DNA from: Paenibacillus agilis
GTDB taxonomy: Bacteria > Bacillota > Bacilli > Paenibacillales > Paenibacillaceae
Assembly: GCF_007786455.1 (NCBI RefSeq)
Contig: NZ_VNJK01000001.1
Span: forward strand, 2,316,074-2,380,073
Reading direction: 5' to 3'
DNA: 64,000 nucleotides
Shown here one piece after another: positions 25,908-34,715 of the stretch. The notes under the pieces are model-generated. The model saw only the letters and a list, made by a program, of their open reading frames with translations. It was not told the DNA's origin and searched no databases. Position 1 is the first letter of the stretch. Each line of letters begins with the position of its first letter. The translations under genes were made by a program, and so were the position numbers.

Positions 25908-28115
25908 ATGGCGGGCCCGTGTAATACAAATGCGACAGGAGCTTGTTCTACAGCTGAAGGACAGAACACAACAGCCAGCGGAACGGCATCCCATGCAGAA
26001 GGATTGAATACGTCGGCCAGTGGACCCGCTTCTCATGCGGAAGGCTATCAATCCCTTGCGAGCCTAGATGCTGCACATGCAGAAGGAAGCACGACTCTAG
26101 CATCTGGATCTGCTTCCCATGCGGAAGGATACTTAACGGTAGCAAATACAGATACGGCACACGCAGAGGGAACTTCTACTACTGCAAGCGGTGTTGCCTC
26201 TCATGCCGAAGGATATATAACAACTGCTAGTAATGCTGCGGCCCATGCGGAGGGAGTTGCTACTACAGCCAGTGGAATTGCTTCGCATGCGGAAGGCCTT
26301 CTTACTACGGCTAATGGAGTCGCCTCTCATGCGGAAGGCGGAAGTACGCAGGCTAGCGGGCCAGCCTCGCATGCGGAAGGATACAAAACCGTTGCGAGTC
26401 TAGACACTGCTCATGCGGAAGGAATTTCTACAACCGCTAGCGGAATTGCTTCGCATGCGGAGGGATACTTTACTACAGCTAGCGGTACCACATCTCATGC
26501 CGAGGGTGGCGGCACGATCGCATCCGGCCTGTATTCACATGCGGAGGGACAGGATACTCTAGCAACGGGCAATGCTTCCCATGCGGAAGGATTCGGAAGC
26601 AAGGCCAATGGCATCGGCTCGCATACAGAAGGATTTTTAACGCAAGCCAATGGCGATTTCTCGCATGCCGAAGGCTTTGGCTCCCTCGCAGGTGGCCTTA
26701 ATAGCCATGTCGAGGGATTTGGCACGGTCACCGCAGGAGCCAATGCCCATGCAGAAGGTAACTTTACAGTTGCGAATGGGATTAATTCGCATGCAGAGGG
26801 CTTCGCCACGCAAGCACTTGGTGTAAATGGTCATGCGGAAGGTAACTTTTGCGTTGCATCCGGTAATAATTCTCATGCCGAAGGCAACATGACTAGCGCA
26901 TTCGGAGCTAATTCACATACAGAAGGAAGCTCGGCTACTGCCCTTGGTAATAATGCTCACGCGGAAGGCAGCTCGACCGGGGCACATGGAGATAATTCGC
27001 ATGCGGAAGGTGCCAGCGCCATTGCTAGTGGTATGAATGCCCATGCCGAAGGGTTTGGCTCCGAGGCAAATGGCGTAAGCTCCCATGCAGAAGGCAACAT
27101 AACGGTTGCCAATGGTGACAATTCACACACGGAAGGTTCCAATTCCGTAGCCAACGGAACGAGTGCGCATGCGGAAGGTCAAAGTACGAACGCAACAGGC
27201 ACGAACTCGCATGCGGAAGGCTTTGGCACACAAGCGAATGGTAACAATTCACATGCCGAAGGCAGTGGCACCTTTGCCAATGGGGATAATTCGCACGCGG
27301 AAGGAATTTCGAGTGTCGCTAGCGCCGCTAACTCGCATGCAGAAGGCAACGGCTGTGTCGCAAGCGGAGAAAACAGCCACGCCCAAGGGCAAATTACAAG
27401 AGCAAGTGGAATGAATTCATTTACTACAGGCAATAGTACCGCTGCTGATGCCTTAAACTCATTTGCAGGAGGTCTTAATACGAACACGGGCGGATTAACA
27501 GGAGCTTACATTATGGGTCAAAATGGGACCGCTCGTTTCGCAAATTCGTTCCATGTTGCAAATGGCATGGCAGTTGGCCCAACCCTGAACTCGGTCATTT
27601 TAGACGGTCCAGGTGGGAATTTATTTTTGGATGGAACCGTAATGAGTCCGGCATTAGCAGATTATGCGGAAATGTTTGAGACGATTGATGGTCAATCCAT
27701 TGAACCCGCCTATTTTGTCACTTTACAAGGCAAAAAAATTAGACTAGCTAACGCTAATGATACGTATATACTAGGCGTTACCAGTGCGGCCCCCGCTATT
27801 ATTGCAGATTGCTCCGAGTTGCGTTGGCATGATTTATTTGTAAGAGATAAATTAGGGAGAGTTCTAGGAGATGAGAACGGGGAACGCATCTTGAATCCTA
27901 AGTACAATCCTACTCTTACCTATGTCCCCCGCAGAGAACGACCGGAATGGGTAGCCGTGGGAATGTTAGGCAAGCTCGTTGTTTATGATGACGGTACTTG
28001 CGCAGTTGATGGATATTGTAAATCGAATGATCAAGGCATAGCGACGTCCGCAAGCGATGGCTATCGTGTCATGGAGCGAATAGATGAATCAACGGTTCGT
28101 ATATTCGTTAAATAA
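25908..28115 (+). CDS. YadA-head-like repeat protein with Peptidase_G2-like C-terminal domain
   Basis: 735 residues. After a short N-terminus (MAGPCNTN...) come about 36 copies of a 14-residue unit, consensus AEGxxTxASGxxSH, the left-handed beta-roll type seen in YadA/Hia heads. From about residue 550 the protein changes to a phage-appendage-like domain (LDGPGGNLFLDG, ADYAEMFE, WVAVGMLGKLVVYDDGTC) matching Peptidase_G2, an intramolecular chaperone that cleaves itself and trimerises beta-structured fibres. No signal peptide, membrane anchor or YadA beta barrel. ATG 25908 with GGTG upstream was preferred to earlier in-frame starts. It may be a spore-surface or phage-derived fibre (inference). 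Confidence 0.85.
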   Translation: MAGPCNTNATGACSTAEGQNTTASGTASHAEGLNTSASGPASHAEGYQSLASLDAAHAEGSTTLASGSASHAEGYLTVANTDTAHAEGTSTTASGVASHAEGYITTASNAAAHAEGVATTASGIASHAEGLLTTANGVASHAEGGSTQASGPASHAEGYKTVASLDTAHAEGISTTASGIASHAEGYFTTASGTTSHAEGGGTIASGLYSHAEGQDTLATGNASHAEGFGSKANGIGSHTEGFLTQANGDFSHAEGFGSLAGGLNSHVEGFGTVTAGANAHAEGNFTVANGINSHAEGFATQALGVNGHAEGNFCVASGNNSHAEGNMTSAFGANSHTEGSSATALGNNAHAEGSSTGAHGDNSHAEGASAIASGMNAHAEGFGSEANGVSSHAEGNITVANGDNSHTEGSNSVANGTSAHAEGQSTNATGTNSHAEGFGTQANGNNSHAEGSGTFANGDNSHAEGISSVASAANSHAEGNGCVASGENSHAQGQITRASGMNSFTTGNSTAADALNSFAGGLNTNTGGLTGAYIMGQNGTARFANSFHVANGMAVGPTLNSVILDGPGGNLFLDGTVMSPALADYAEMFETIDGQSIEPAYFVTLQGKKIRLANANDTYILGVTSAAPAIIADCSELRWHDLFVRDKLGRVLGDENGERILNPKYNPTLTYVPRRERPEWVAVGMLGKLVVYDDGTCAVDGYCKSNDQGIATSASDGYRVMERIDESTVRIFVK
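25953..27464 (+). repeat. Tandem 42-bp coding repeat, about 36 units
   Basis: Each 42-bp unit encodes 14 residues ending in SH or AH and starting with AEG (three units start TEG, one VEG; the last two drift to AQG/TTG). Units differ at many third positions, so the array is old and selected at protein level. The last two units lose the final His, capping the roll. Confidence 0.93.
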
Positions 28116-28170
28116 GATCATACGCTGATACATGATAGGACTATACGCATAAAATAGACGGCAGAAAAAA

Positions 28171-28206
28171 GGAAGACCTCAAGCCAGCTCCGGGGTCTTC
28201 CTTTTT
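28171..28206 (+). terminator. Terminator after repeat protein gene
   Basis: Perfect arms GGAAGACC / GGTCTTCC followed by TTTTTCT; an A run on the other side makes it potentially bidirectional. Confidence 0.88.
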
Positions 28207-28350
28207 CTAACCTCTCTTTATTCACAGATTAAGCTGCTAGAATAGTTCGTTTTTTTATAGATAAGAACTAAATGAATCGTTTCAACCAACTTGTTGTTTC
28301 ACTATGTTAGTTTACAAGAATCTGTGTTGAATTCGTTAGAATACGCTCTG

Positions 28351-29328
28351 CTAGCTGGTATAAAATATCCGTTCACCTGACAAATACGGAAGGCACTGCT
28401 TGGTGCAGAGCTGCGGCATATGTTCACGCATCCAATCATGGACAGACTCATTCCCCATCATAAAAGCATAAAAGCCAATAATTGAAAGTAGCATGAAGCC
28501 CTCTATTAAAAGTAGTTCATTTTCATGCACATGCTTGTGCCCATAATAAGCTTCTAAAAATAGATTTCGGTGCTCTACGGGAATCATAGAAGCTCCCATA
28601 GCCACATCCGTCAAATAATACCCCGGCCCGAAAAAGCCAAAATCAATAAAGCTCAACTTTCCTTCTGGCGTGACGATAATATTGCCTAAACCTAAATCCC
28701 CGTGAATCAATCCCCACGATTCCGGTGTTAACCCGTTGCCCTCTAAGCGAGAATTAATGAGCAAAATTGTTTTTTCTATTATGGAGACATCAGTAGCCGT
28801 GAACAATTCTAGTACCAGGCCCTTCTTAATCGTGTCAATCATTCCAGTATTATAGGCAATTCCCTGGCTAGGACGCGTCTCCATACCTTCATGTGGATAT
28901 TGACGAAAGAACGAATGAAGCTCAGCAAGCTGGAAACCTAGCTGCTGTACGACTTCACGGTTCGTGACATCCTCCTTCTGGAGATCTCTACCTTCAAGCC
29001 ATGTTAGTATAGAGCAGTTTAGCTGTTGGCCTTCGTGCTCCAATACCGTAATCAACTCCCCTTCACGATTACGAAGCGGGGCCTGAACAATGAGATGGTT
29101 CTGATTTGCGAGTGCATCTAGCATTTTCAGCTCGGCAAGCAATCCATCATAGGTATGCTGCATGCCTGCCATGCTTTCCTTCACTGGCTGATGAATGCGC
29201 AGCAAATAGGAAGTACCGTGAGCGTCATCCACTCTATACGTTCTATTCTCGTTATGTCTTAAAAACGTAATAGTTGACTCGCAGATGTCGAATTTATTCA
29301 AAATCGTATGAAGTGTGTCATTTGTCAT
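28351..29328 (-). CDS. APH/CHB-kinase-like phosphotransferase
   Basis: 325 residues of the aminoglycoside phosphotransferase/HSK2 kinase fold. The catalytic loop HGDLGLGNII and metal-binding IDFGFFG are intact, and the N-lobe has YLLRIHQP. This family phosphorylates small molecules such as choline, homoserine or methylthioribose; the substrate is not evident and drug resistance should not be assumed. It is monocistronic and followed by another minus-strand hydrolase operon upstream. Confidence 0.87.
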   Translation of the reverse strand: MTNDTLHTILNKFDICESTITFLRHNENRTYRVDDAHGTSYLLRIHQPVKESMAGMQHTYDGLLAELKMLDALANQNHLIVQAPLRNREGELITVLEHEGQQLNCSILTWLEGRDLQKEDVTNREVVQQLGFQLAELHSFFRQYPHEGMETRPSQGIAYNTGMIDTIKKGLVLELFTATDVSIIEKTILLINSRLEGNGLTPESWGLIHGDLGLGNIIVTPEGKLSFIDFGFFGPGYYLTDVAMGASMIPVEHRNLFLEAYYGHKHVHENELLLIEGFMLLSIIGFYAFMMGNESVHDWMREHMPQLCTKQCLPYLSGERIFYTS

Positions 29329-29466
29329 GATGCTAGTCGTCCCTTTCCTTGTACATATGACAAATAGATTACCATAATTACCCTTTAGAGTGTCGCTTTT
29401 TATTAAAATTCGAACTATTCAATTTCGATTTGAGATTATCTCAACTCCCCACCCTCTCTTACAAAA

Positions 29467-29497
29467 AAAGAACCTCCTATTATAAGGACGGTTCTTT
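29467..29497 (-). terminator. Terminator after serine hydrolase gene
   Basis: Arms AAAGAACC / GGTTCTTT plus TCC/GGA inner pairs, then seven T on the minus strand. Confidence 0.87.
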
Positions 29498-29507
29498 TAT
29501 TAATCGT

Positions 29508-30704
29508 TTAGTTAGGAATAGCTTTATAAACATGAGTCCAGAAATCATCAAATATAGGTGTTGGTTCGGCGGAATCCATCATTCGTTGTGTAAGCAAAAT
29601 GCCGATCATTTCATTTTCAGGATCGATATAAGCACTCGTACCAGTGCCACCATTCCATCCAAAGCTGCCTTTTTCAAACCAACGTGTGCTCTCAACCGCG
29701 ATTCCTACGCCCAAGCCCCAACTTCCCCCTTCATTTAGTATGAATCGGTTGGCTACCCTTTGAGATAAGGTCAACTGGTCAGAAGTCATCATCTCTACCG
29801 ATGAAGCAGACAAAATACGCTCTCCTTCAAAGTCCCCTTTGTTCATCAGCATATGATAGAACGCGAAATAGTCATCTACTGTAGATACAAGTCCAGAAGC
29901 CCCCGAATTAAAAATAGAAGGTGCGAGCCAACGGCTGCTGCTTGGTTCGTCGTGAATCGCTAATCCACCTGTTTCCCAATTCGTCATATAGCTGGTGGGC
30001 AGACGATGTACTTGCTCAGCAGACACACCGAATGCGGTATCCTTCATTTGAAGCGGCTCAAAGATCTGTTCGCGCATAAATCCCTCTAGCGAGCGGCCAG
30101 ATGCTCGTGCAATCAATATCCCAAGGATCTCGCTTCCTGTTTCATACATCCACTCATCCCCAGGATGATAAATGAGCGGCAAGCTGCCAAGCCGCATTAA
30201 CCACTCATCAGGCGGTAACACAGGACGATGTGGGCCTGGTGCAATGCCAGCCTCCTCCATCGCACGTTGAATTGGCGTGCTGCCTGGTGCTTTCAAGACA
30301 AGACCAATTCCGAGTCTTAGTGTTAATAAATCGCGTACGGTGATCGAGCGTTTGGCAGGTACAGTTTGGTCAATTGGCCCATCGGGATGAACCAGAACAC
30401 GACGTTCTGACAACTCGGGAAGCCAACGATCGATAGCATCATCAAGCTTCAATCTCCCCTGTTCAACTAAAATCATCGTCGCGACGGCAGACACTGGCTT
30501 CGTAAGCGAAGCCAAGCGAAATATCGCATCCCTCGTCATCGGTCGCTCACCTGCTACTTCCATCGTGCCGATCGCTTCAAAGTGGGATTCACCTTGACGG
30601 CTTACCGCGTAGACGACGCCCGGAAGCGCCCCTTGCTCTACCTGTGCAGCAACCACTGCTTGTAATCGCTCAAGTCCTGCTTGTGACCATACTTGCTTCG
30701 ACAT
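29508..30704 (-). CDS. Serine hydrolase, beta-lactamase/class C family
   Basis: 398 residues. SxxK is Ser 66-Leu-Thr-Lys 69 (ASLTKPVSAVA), the Tyr block is YETGSEILG, and the third block lies in GWNGGTGTSAYIDP (HxG-like position with GGTG). No signal peptide, so it is probably a cytoplasmic esterase. Start ATG 30704 with AAGGAAGG upstream; an in-frame start 12 codons earlier was rejected. It is a distant paralogue of the hydrolase at 9.7 kb. Confidence 0.88.
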   Translation of the reverse strand: MSKQVWSQAGLERLQAVVAAQVEQGALPGVVYAVSRQGESHFEAIGTMEVAGERPMTRDAIFRLASLTKPVSAVATMILVEQGRLKLDDAIDRWLPELSERRVLVHPDGPIDQTVPAKRSITVRDLLTLRLGIGLVLKAPGSTPIQRAMEEAGIAPGPHRPVLPPDEWLMRLGSLPLIYHPGDEWMYETGSEILGILIARASGRSLEGFMREQIFEPLQMKDTAFGVSAEQVHRLPTSYMTNWETGGLAIHDEPSSSRWLAPSIFNSGASGLVSTVDDYFAFYHMLMNKGDFEGERILSASSVEMMTSDQLTLSQRVANRFILNEGGSWGLGVGIAVESTRWFEKGSFGWNGGTGTSAYIDPENEMIGILLTQRMMDSAEPTPIFDDFWTHVYKAIPN

Positions 30705-30914
30705 TTTACGCACCTTCCTTTTGCATCTACTGAACCTCATAGAGCATGTATAACTTCCATTTATTGTTCTCGTTTATGGTGTTATTCACCTGCAAAAAAT
30801 TCATCTGAAAATGAAATCGAATTGCGCTGCAAGCATAAATGATGTGGATTAGGACACTAATACTGGTAAGTAAAATATAGAAACTGAATTTGATTTTAGA
30901 AAGGTAAGATAAAT

Positions 30915-31172
30915 ATGGAACAAAGCATCCCTTTTTCACCTGGTCAGATTGTATATGTCATTATTCGGAACCCCCATTCTCAAGATGTAGCTAACGTGCA
31001 GCAAGCCGCTGTTGTCCACAATCCTGAAGTACCGAGCGGACTGGCCCTCTTTTTATATGAAACCTATTATCCGCTAACAAATGAAGTTGCTGTATATTCT
31101 TCTATGGAAGATGCTGAACTGGCATATCAAGAGGCCTTTGGTATCGGAGACACGGGGAATTACTATGGTTAA
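30915..31172 (+). CDS. splA: SplA, regulator of spore photoproduct lyase
   Basis: 85 residues. FSPGQIVYVIIRNPHSQDVA... and LFLYETYYPLT are characteristic of SplA, the TRAP-like small protein that dampens splAB expression in spores. Its stop codon overlaps the start of splB by eight bases, giving translational coupling. Upstream, GCATA (30833-30837) and CACTAAT (30855-30861), 17 bp apart, loosely resemble the forespore sigma-G consensus, as expected for this operon, but the match is weak. Confidence 0.9.
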   Translation: MEQSIPFSPGQIVYVIIRNPHSQDVANVQQAAVVHNPEVPSGLALFLYETYYPLTNEVAVYSSMEDAELAYQEAFGIGDTGNYYG

Positions 31173-32193
31173 GCCGTTTGTACCGCAGCTTGTTTATGTG
31201 GAGCCTAATGCATTGGATTATCCTTTAGGCAAACAATTGGTCCACAAATTTGAACAGATGGGTGTAGAAATTAGACAAACGACTTCCCATAACCAAATTC
31301 GTAACTTGCCTGGAGAAAATGACTTTCAACGATACCGTATTGCGAAATCAACACTCGTGCTTGGTGTTCGTAAAACATTAAAATTTGATACATCCAAGCC
31401 ATCTGCAGAGTATGCGATTCCATTAGTAACCGGCTGTATGGGCCACTGCCACTATTGCTACTTGCAAACTACAATGGGAAGTAAACCATACATTCGAACC
31501 TATGTGAACGTAGAGGATATATTAGAAGCAGCTGACAAGTATATGCTGGAGCGTGCCCCACAGCCAACTCGCTTTGAAGCGTCGTGTACGTCAGATATTG
31601 TAGGTGTAGATCATTTGACACATACATTGAAAAAAACGATTGAGCATTTTGGTCAGTCTGAGCATGGTCAGCTTCGGTTTGTGACGAAGTTTGCGCATGT
31701 GGATCATTTGCTTGATGCCAAGCATAATGGAAGAACGCGTTTTCGATTTAGCATCAATGCTGACTACATCATTAAAAATTTTGAACCTGGAACGTCCAGA
31801 CTTCAAGAACGAATTGAAGCTTCAGCCAAGGTTGCTGGTGCTGGGTATCCATTAGGATTTATTATTGCTCCGATCTATTTGCATGAAGGCTGGAAGGAAG
31901 GTTATACAGAGCTAATCCAAAATCTTGAGTCCTCTCTCCCTGCTTCTGCAAAAAACAATGTAACTTTTGAAATGATTCAGCATCGCTTTACCAAGCCAGC
32001 CAAACGTGTAATCCAGCAAAATTATCCTATGACAAAATTAGAGCTAGAAGAGTCAAAGCGAAAATGGAAATGGGGTCGCTATGGGATTGGAAAATACGTT
32101 TATACCGATACGGAGCAAGAAGAAATAAAAGATACGTTAGGGAGTTTAATTAACACCTATTTTCCACAAGCAAAAATAGAGTATTTCACATAA
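31165..32193 (+). CDS. splB: Spore photoproduct lyase (radical SAM)
   Basis: 342 residues, the same length as the Bacillus enzyme. The radical SAM cluster ligands are Cys 91, Cys 95 and Cys 98 (GCMGHCHYCYL), and Cys 141 (FEASCTSD) is the H-atom donor required for direct reversal of spore photoproduct in UV-damaged spore DNA. The start ATG lies inside the last codons of splA. This gene marks the organism as an endospore former. Confidence 0.98.
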   Translation: MVKPFVPQLVYVEPNALDYPLGKQLVHKFEQMGVEIRQTTSHNQIRNLPGENDFQRYRIAKSTLVLGVRKTLKFDTSKPSAEYAIPLVTGCMGHCHYCYLQTTMGSKPYIRTYVNVEDILEAADKYMLERAPQPTRFEASCTSDIVGVDHLTHTLKKTIEHFGQSEHGQLRFVTKFAHVDHLLDAKHNGRTRFRFSINADYIIKNFEPGTSRLQERIEASAKVAGAGYPLGFIIAPIYLHEGWKEGYTELIQNLESSLPASAKNNVTFEMIQHRFTKPAKRVIQQNYPMTKLELEESKRKWKWGRYGIGKYVYTDTEQEEIKDTLGSLINTYFPQAKIEYFT

Positions 32194-32198
32194 AATAG

Positions 32199-32238
32199 CG
32201 GCAGATTAGAGTACGGGAAATATACTTTAACTGCCGCA
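32199..32238 (+). terminator. Putative splAB terminator
   Basis: Arms GCGGCAG / CTGCCGC with partial inner pairing (AGAGTA/TACTTT), followed by an AT-rich but not T-only tract. Confidence 0.5.
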
Positions 32239-32281
32239 TTATATGGTTTAATGAGTTCGTACCTGCCTATACAGCAAACTC

Positions 32282-32878
32282 TTACTCTCCCTTGCAGCTT
32301 CCATATTCTCGCATCAATTGCTGTTTCATCTTCTCTACAGGAAATCCCTTCGTATAAGTAGCCATCATCAACATGGTGCCATGCAGCGCAGACGAGAAGA
32401 AGAGCGATCTCATTCTCGGTTCCTTTACCCCAAGTCCCTCAAAGATTTGACACTGTACTTCAAATTGCTTACGAGATTCCTCATTCAGCTGCTGTCTATA
32501 GATGGCAAGCACCCGATCGTCTTCCGGCTGTGTTTGTAGGTTTAAGTAAAATCGATATACTTCAGGGCGCTGATACACGTTATCTAGTGCACCATCTACG
32601 ATATAGCGGAGCTGTTCAATCGGTGTCTTTATCGCAGCGGCTGTTTCTATCACTTCGGAAATTTCTTCGATCCGAACTTGGATCATAGCTGCGAGGAGAT
32701 CTTCTTTACCTTTGTAATAGTTGTAAAGTAAGCCCTTTGATATGTTAGCTTGTTTGGCTACATCTTCAACCGAGGTAGCATGGTAACCTTTTTTAACAAA
32801 AAGCGTCATCGCCGCTGCGTGAATTTTTTCTTTAGCAGCTTGTCGGATGCGTTCATTTTCTTCTGGGGTACGAGGCAC
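32282..32878 (-). CDS. TetR-family transcriptional regulator
   Basis: About 198 residues. TetR helix-turn-helix (ATSVEDVAKQANISKGLLYNYYKGKEDLL, about 30-58) and a helical ligand domain. The start is uncertain: GTG 32878 (MPRTPEENERIRQ) suits the family, and a TTG at 32890 overlapping the upstream stop codon is also possible. It is the second gene after an alpha/beta hydrolase and probably represses its own operon through the dyad at 33686-33705 (inference). Confidence 0.9.
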   Translation of the reverse strand: MPRTPEENERIRQAAKEKIHAAAMTLFVKKGYHATSVEDVAKQANISKGLLYNYYKGKEDLLAAMIQVRIEEISEVIETAAAIKTPIEQLRYIVDGALDNVYQRPEVYRFYLNLQTQPEDDRVLAIYRQQLNEESRKQFEVQCQIFEGLGVKEPRMRSLFFSSALHGTMLMMATYTKGFPVEKMKQQLMREYGSCKGE

Positions 32879-32886
32879 GGCTGCAA

Positions 32887-33636
32887 TCAATCCTCCAAAA
32901 ATTCAAGTATGTGACGGCTAAGTTCTTCCGGATGAGTCAGCGTCGGCTTATGATCGACTCCGTTCATTTCAACAAATCGTATATCTGGGACAACTTGAAA
33001 ATGATCCGCAATTCGATGTAGATCTGAAGAATCTTCTGTACCAATAATAAAGCAAGCTGGAGCTGTAAGCTGCTCCAGGCGTTCTATCGCCGGAGGCTGC
33101 GGCCATATGGACTCCCAAGTCTTCCAGTGGAACATTTTTAACATATTGAATTTGTGCATATCTATGAAGTATTCTCGTTGCGGGCTAGCCAATACAAGAC
33201 GGTACATACAATTGTTCAAGGATATCTCAATCATTTTATCGACATCAGGAGCTGCCCCTTGTATGTCCAGCATGTTTCTCGTGAATACCTCACTATGTTG
33301 AAACCCGGACAAGGCTGGAGCTATGAGCACAAGTTTAGTAACGCGCTGCGGATAAGTTAAGGCAAAATCGGTAGCAATCCGACCTCCTATTGAGTGCCCT
33401 ACAATCGTTGCCTGCTCAAGTTGCAGATGATTTAATATGGCAAGCAAATCTTCCACGTAGTTAGCTGGTTCTGTTGGTGAAGGCGATTGGCCGCATCCGC
33501 GACCGTCGAAGACAATGACCTGATATTTTCTTGCCAAAATTGGCGTGACAAAGGCCCAATCTCTCACATCAGCAGCACCGCTGTGTACAAGGACAACAGG
33601 CTCTCCTTCACCATGTACTTCATAATACAAATCCAC
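32887..33636 (-). CDS. Alpha/beta hydrolase
   Basis: 249 residues. Oxyanion region LVHSGAADVRDW, nucleophile Ser in VGHSIGGRIA, Asp in IIGTEDSSDL, and His near GVDHKPT complete the triad. Soluble cytoplasmic esterase or C-C hydrolase type; substrate unknown. GTG 33636 has GGAGG eight bases upstream; a GTG five codons earlier overlaps that site. Followed at once by a TetR regulator gene. Confidence 0.9.
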   Translation of the reverse strand: MDLYYEVHGEGEPVVLVHSGAADVRDWAFVTPILARKYQVIVFDGRGCGQSPSPTEPANYVEDLLAILNHLQLEQATIVGHSIGGRIATDFALTYPQRVTKLVLIAPALSGFQHSEVFTRNMLDIQGAAPDVDKMIEISLNNCMYRLVLASPQREYFIDMHKFNMLKMFHWKTWESIWPQPPAIERLEQLTAPACFIIGTEDSSDLHRIADHFQVVPDIRFVEMNGVDHKPTLTHPEELSRHILEFLED

Positions 33637-33685
33637 CCGGCAAACCTCCACAAATTGGTAATGAGAAGATGATCACAGTTTATTA

Positions 33686-33705
33686 TTGAATGAACGTTTA
33701 GTCAA
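33686..33705. promoter_or_regulatory. Candidate TetR operator before the hydrolase-TetR operon
   Basis: TTGAATGAACGTTTAGTCAA, an imperfect dyad of 20 bases around AACGTT, 50 bp upstream of the hydrolase start. Position and symmetry suit autoregulation. Confidence 0.5.
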
Positions 33706-33795
33706 TATAAAAGTGGTAAGGATTAAAAACACATAATTACGAAGTCGGCGAAACCTCTAATCTCGTCTTGCTCTGTAACCTGTAGAACAACAAAG

Positions 33796-33825
33796 AACCC
33801 GCTACAGCCTATCCTGCAACGGGTT
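33796..33825. terminator. Hairpin in the 339-bp gap, terminator-like
   Basis: Arms AACCCG/CGGGTT with CAG/CTG inner pairs, and T tracts on both strands. It lies beyond the stronger terminator at 33892-33917, so it may be a backup. Confidence 0.6.
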
Positions 33826-33891
33826 TTTCTAGAAGTAAGCAGAAAGAATATTTCTTTACAATTGTACCTAGTAGATGGTGCATCATATTAA

Positions 33892-33917
33892 AAAATGACC
33901 TCAGAAGAGGCCATTTT
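33892..33917 (-). terminator. Terminator after methyltransferase gene
   Basis: Arms AAAATG-CCTC / GAGG-CATTTT with a four-base loop and T run on the minus strand, 58 bases past the stop codon. Confidence 0.8.
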
Positions 33918-33975
33918 CATTTTATCCTGTCTATACCTATATTCAAGATTTTTACCAGCTTGGTTGGCTGCAGTA

Positions 33976-34686
33976 TCATTCTTTCTTTTGAAACAATGCC
34001 GCCCATAAACCTGAATTGCCAAAGCAATCACTAGACTGCTCCATATCTAGCATTTTTCGAATTTCGACGGCATGAAGATCCTTAAAGATCATTTTTAATT
34101 TATCAGGATTAAATCCAAGACCACCTCTAAGCGAATGTTGACGGTAAACCTCCCAATCACTTATATCAGCTCCACCGAGTACACCATTTTCAACAAAACA
34201 AGTAAGAGCAAACATCCCTCCTGGTTTCAGAGCTTTGTTCACTAGACGTACGTAATCGATTCTACGGTGAGGGGGTATATGATGCATGCATCCTGAGTCA
34301 TAAATGATATCATAGGCAGCATTTTCAATGTCCAAATCAAATATATTTCTATAAATAAAATTGACATCAGCTTCCTGTTGTTTCGCTCTATCCTTTGCCC
34401 ATTGCAATGCTTCACTCGATAGATCTACAGCATCAACTTGGTACCCCTGCTTGGCTAAATAAATAGCATTTCTTCCAGGTCCGCATCCCAATTCAAGAAC
34501 CCTGCCTGCTGTTGGTAACTGCTGCTGCTTCACATATTGAACTAAGTTCTCATCTGGTGCATTCACGAAAAATGGAATCGCTTTATTTCGATCCGAGTAA
34601 AAAGTATCCCAAGTAAAACTAGATTGCTCTCTTAAAAAAGTATCAAGCATGCTAAGGATATCATCATGATTATGAATCGTCTCCAC
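33976..34686 (-). CDS. Class I SAM-dependent methyltransferase
   Basis: 236 residues. SAM site VLELGCGPGRNAIYLA, acidic loop VDAVDLSSEAL, and motif IIYDSGCMHHIPP. Start GTG 34686 with AAGGGG upstream. It resembles small-molecule (UbiE/tellurite type) methyltransferases rather than rRNA or DNA enzymes. It lies 29 bases after the HTH-ATPase fusion gene on the same strand and is probably its operon partner. Confidence 0.88.
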   Translation of the reverse strand: METIHNHDDILSMLDTFLREQSSFTWDTFYSDRNKAIPFFVNAPDENLVQYVKQQQLPTAGRVLELGCGPGRNAIYLAKQGYQVDAVDLSSEALQWAKDRAKQQEADVNFIYRNIFDLDIENAAYDIIYDSGCMHHIPPHRRIDYVRLVNKALKPGGMFALTCFVENGVLGGADISDWEVYRQHSLRGGLGFNPDKLKMIFKDLHAVEIRKMLDMEQSSDCFGNSGLWAALFQKKE

Positions 34687-34715
34687 CGTAACGTCCCCTT
34701 TTTGAAGAATATGTG

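Noticed and set aside
25953..27464. Regular 42-bp repeats resembling a CRISPR-like array
   Set aside because: There are no unique spacers; the period is a multiple of three and encodes a continuous conserved protein repeat.
25821..27487. Several long open frames on the minus strand and in other frames across the repeat region
   Set aside because: They are by-products of the repeat's codon usage, lack ribosome binding sites and overlap the well-supported plus-strand gene.
28351..29328. Aminoglycoside or macrolide resistance phosphotransferase
   Set aside because: The fold is clear but substrate motifs specific to resistance enzymes are not; only the general family is claimed.
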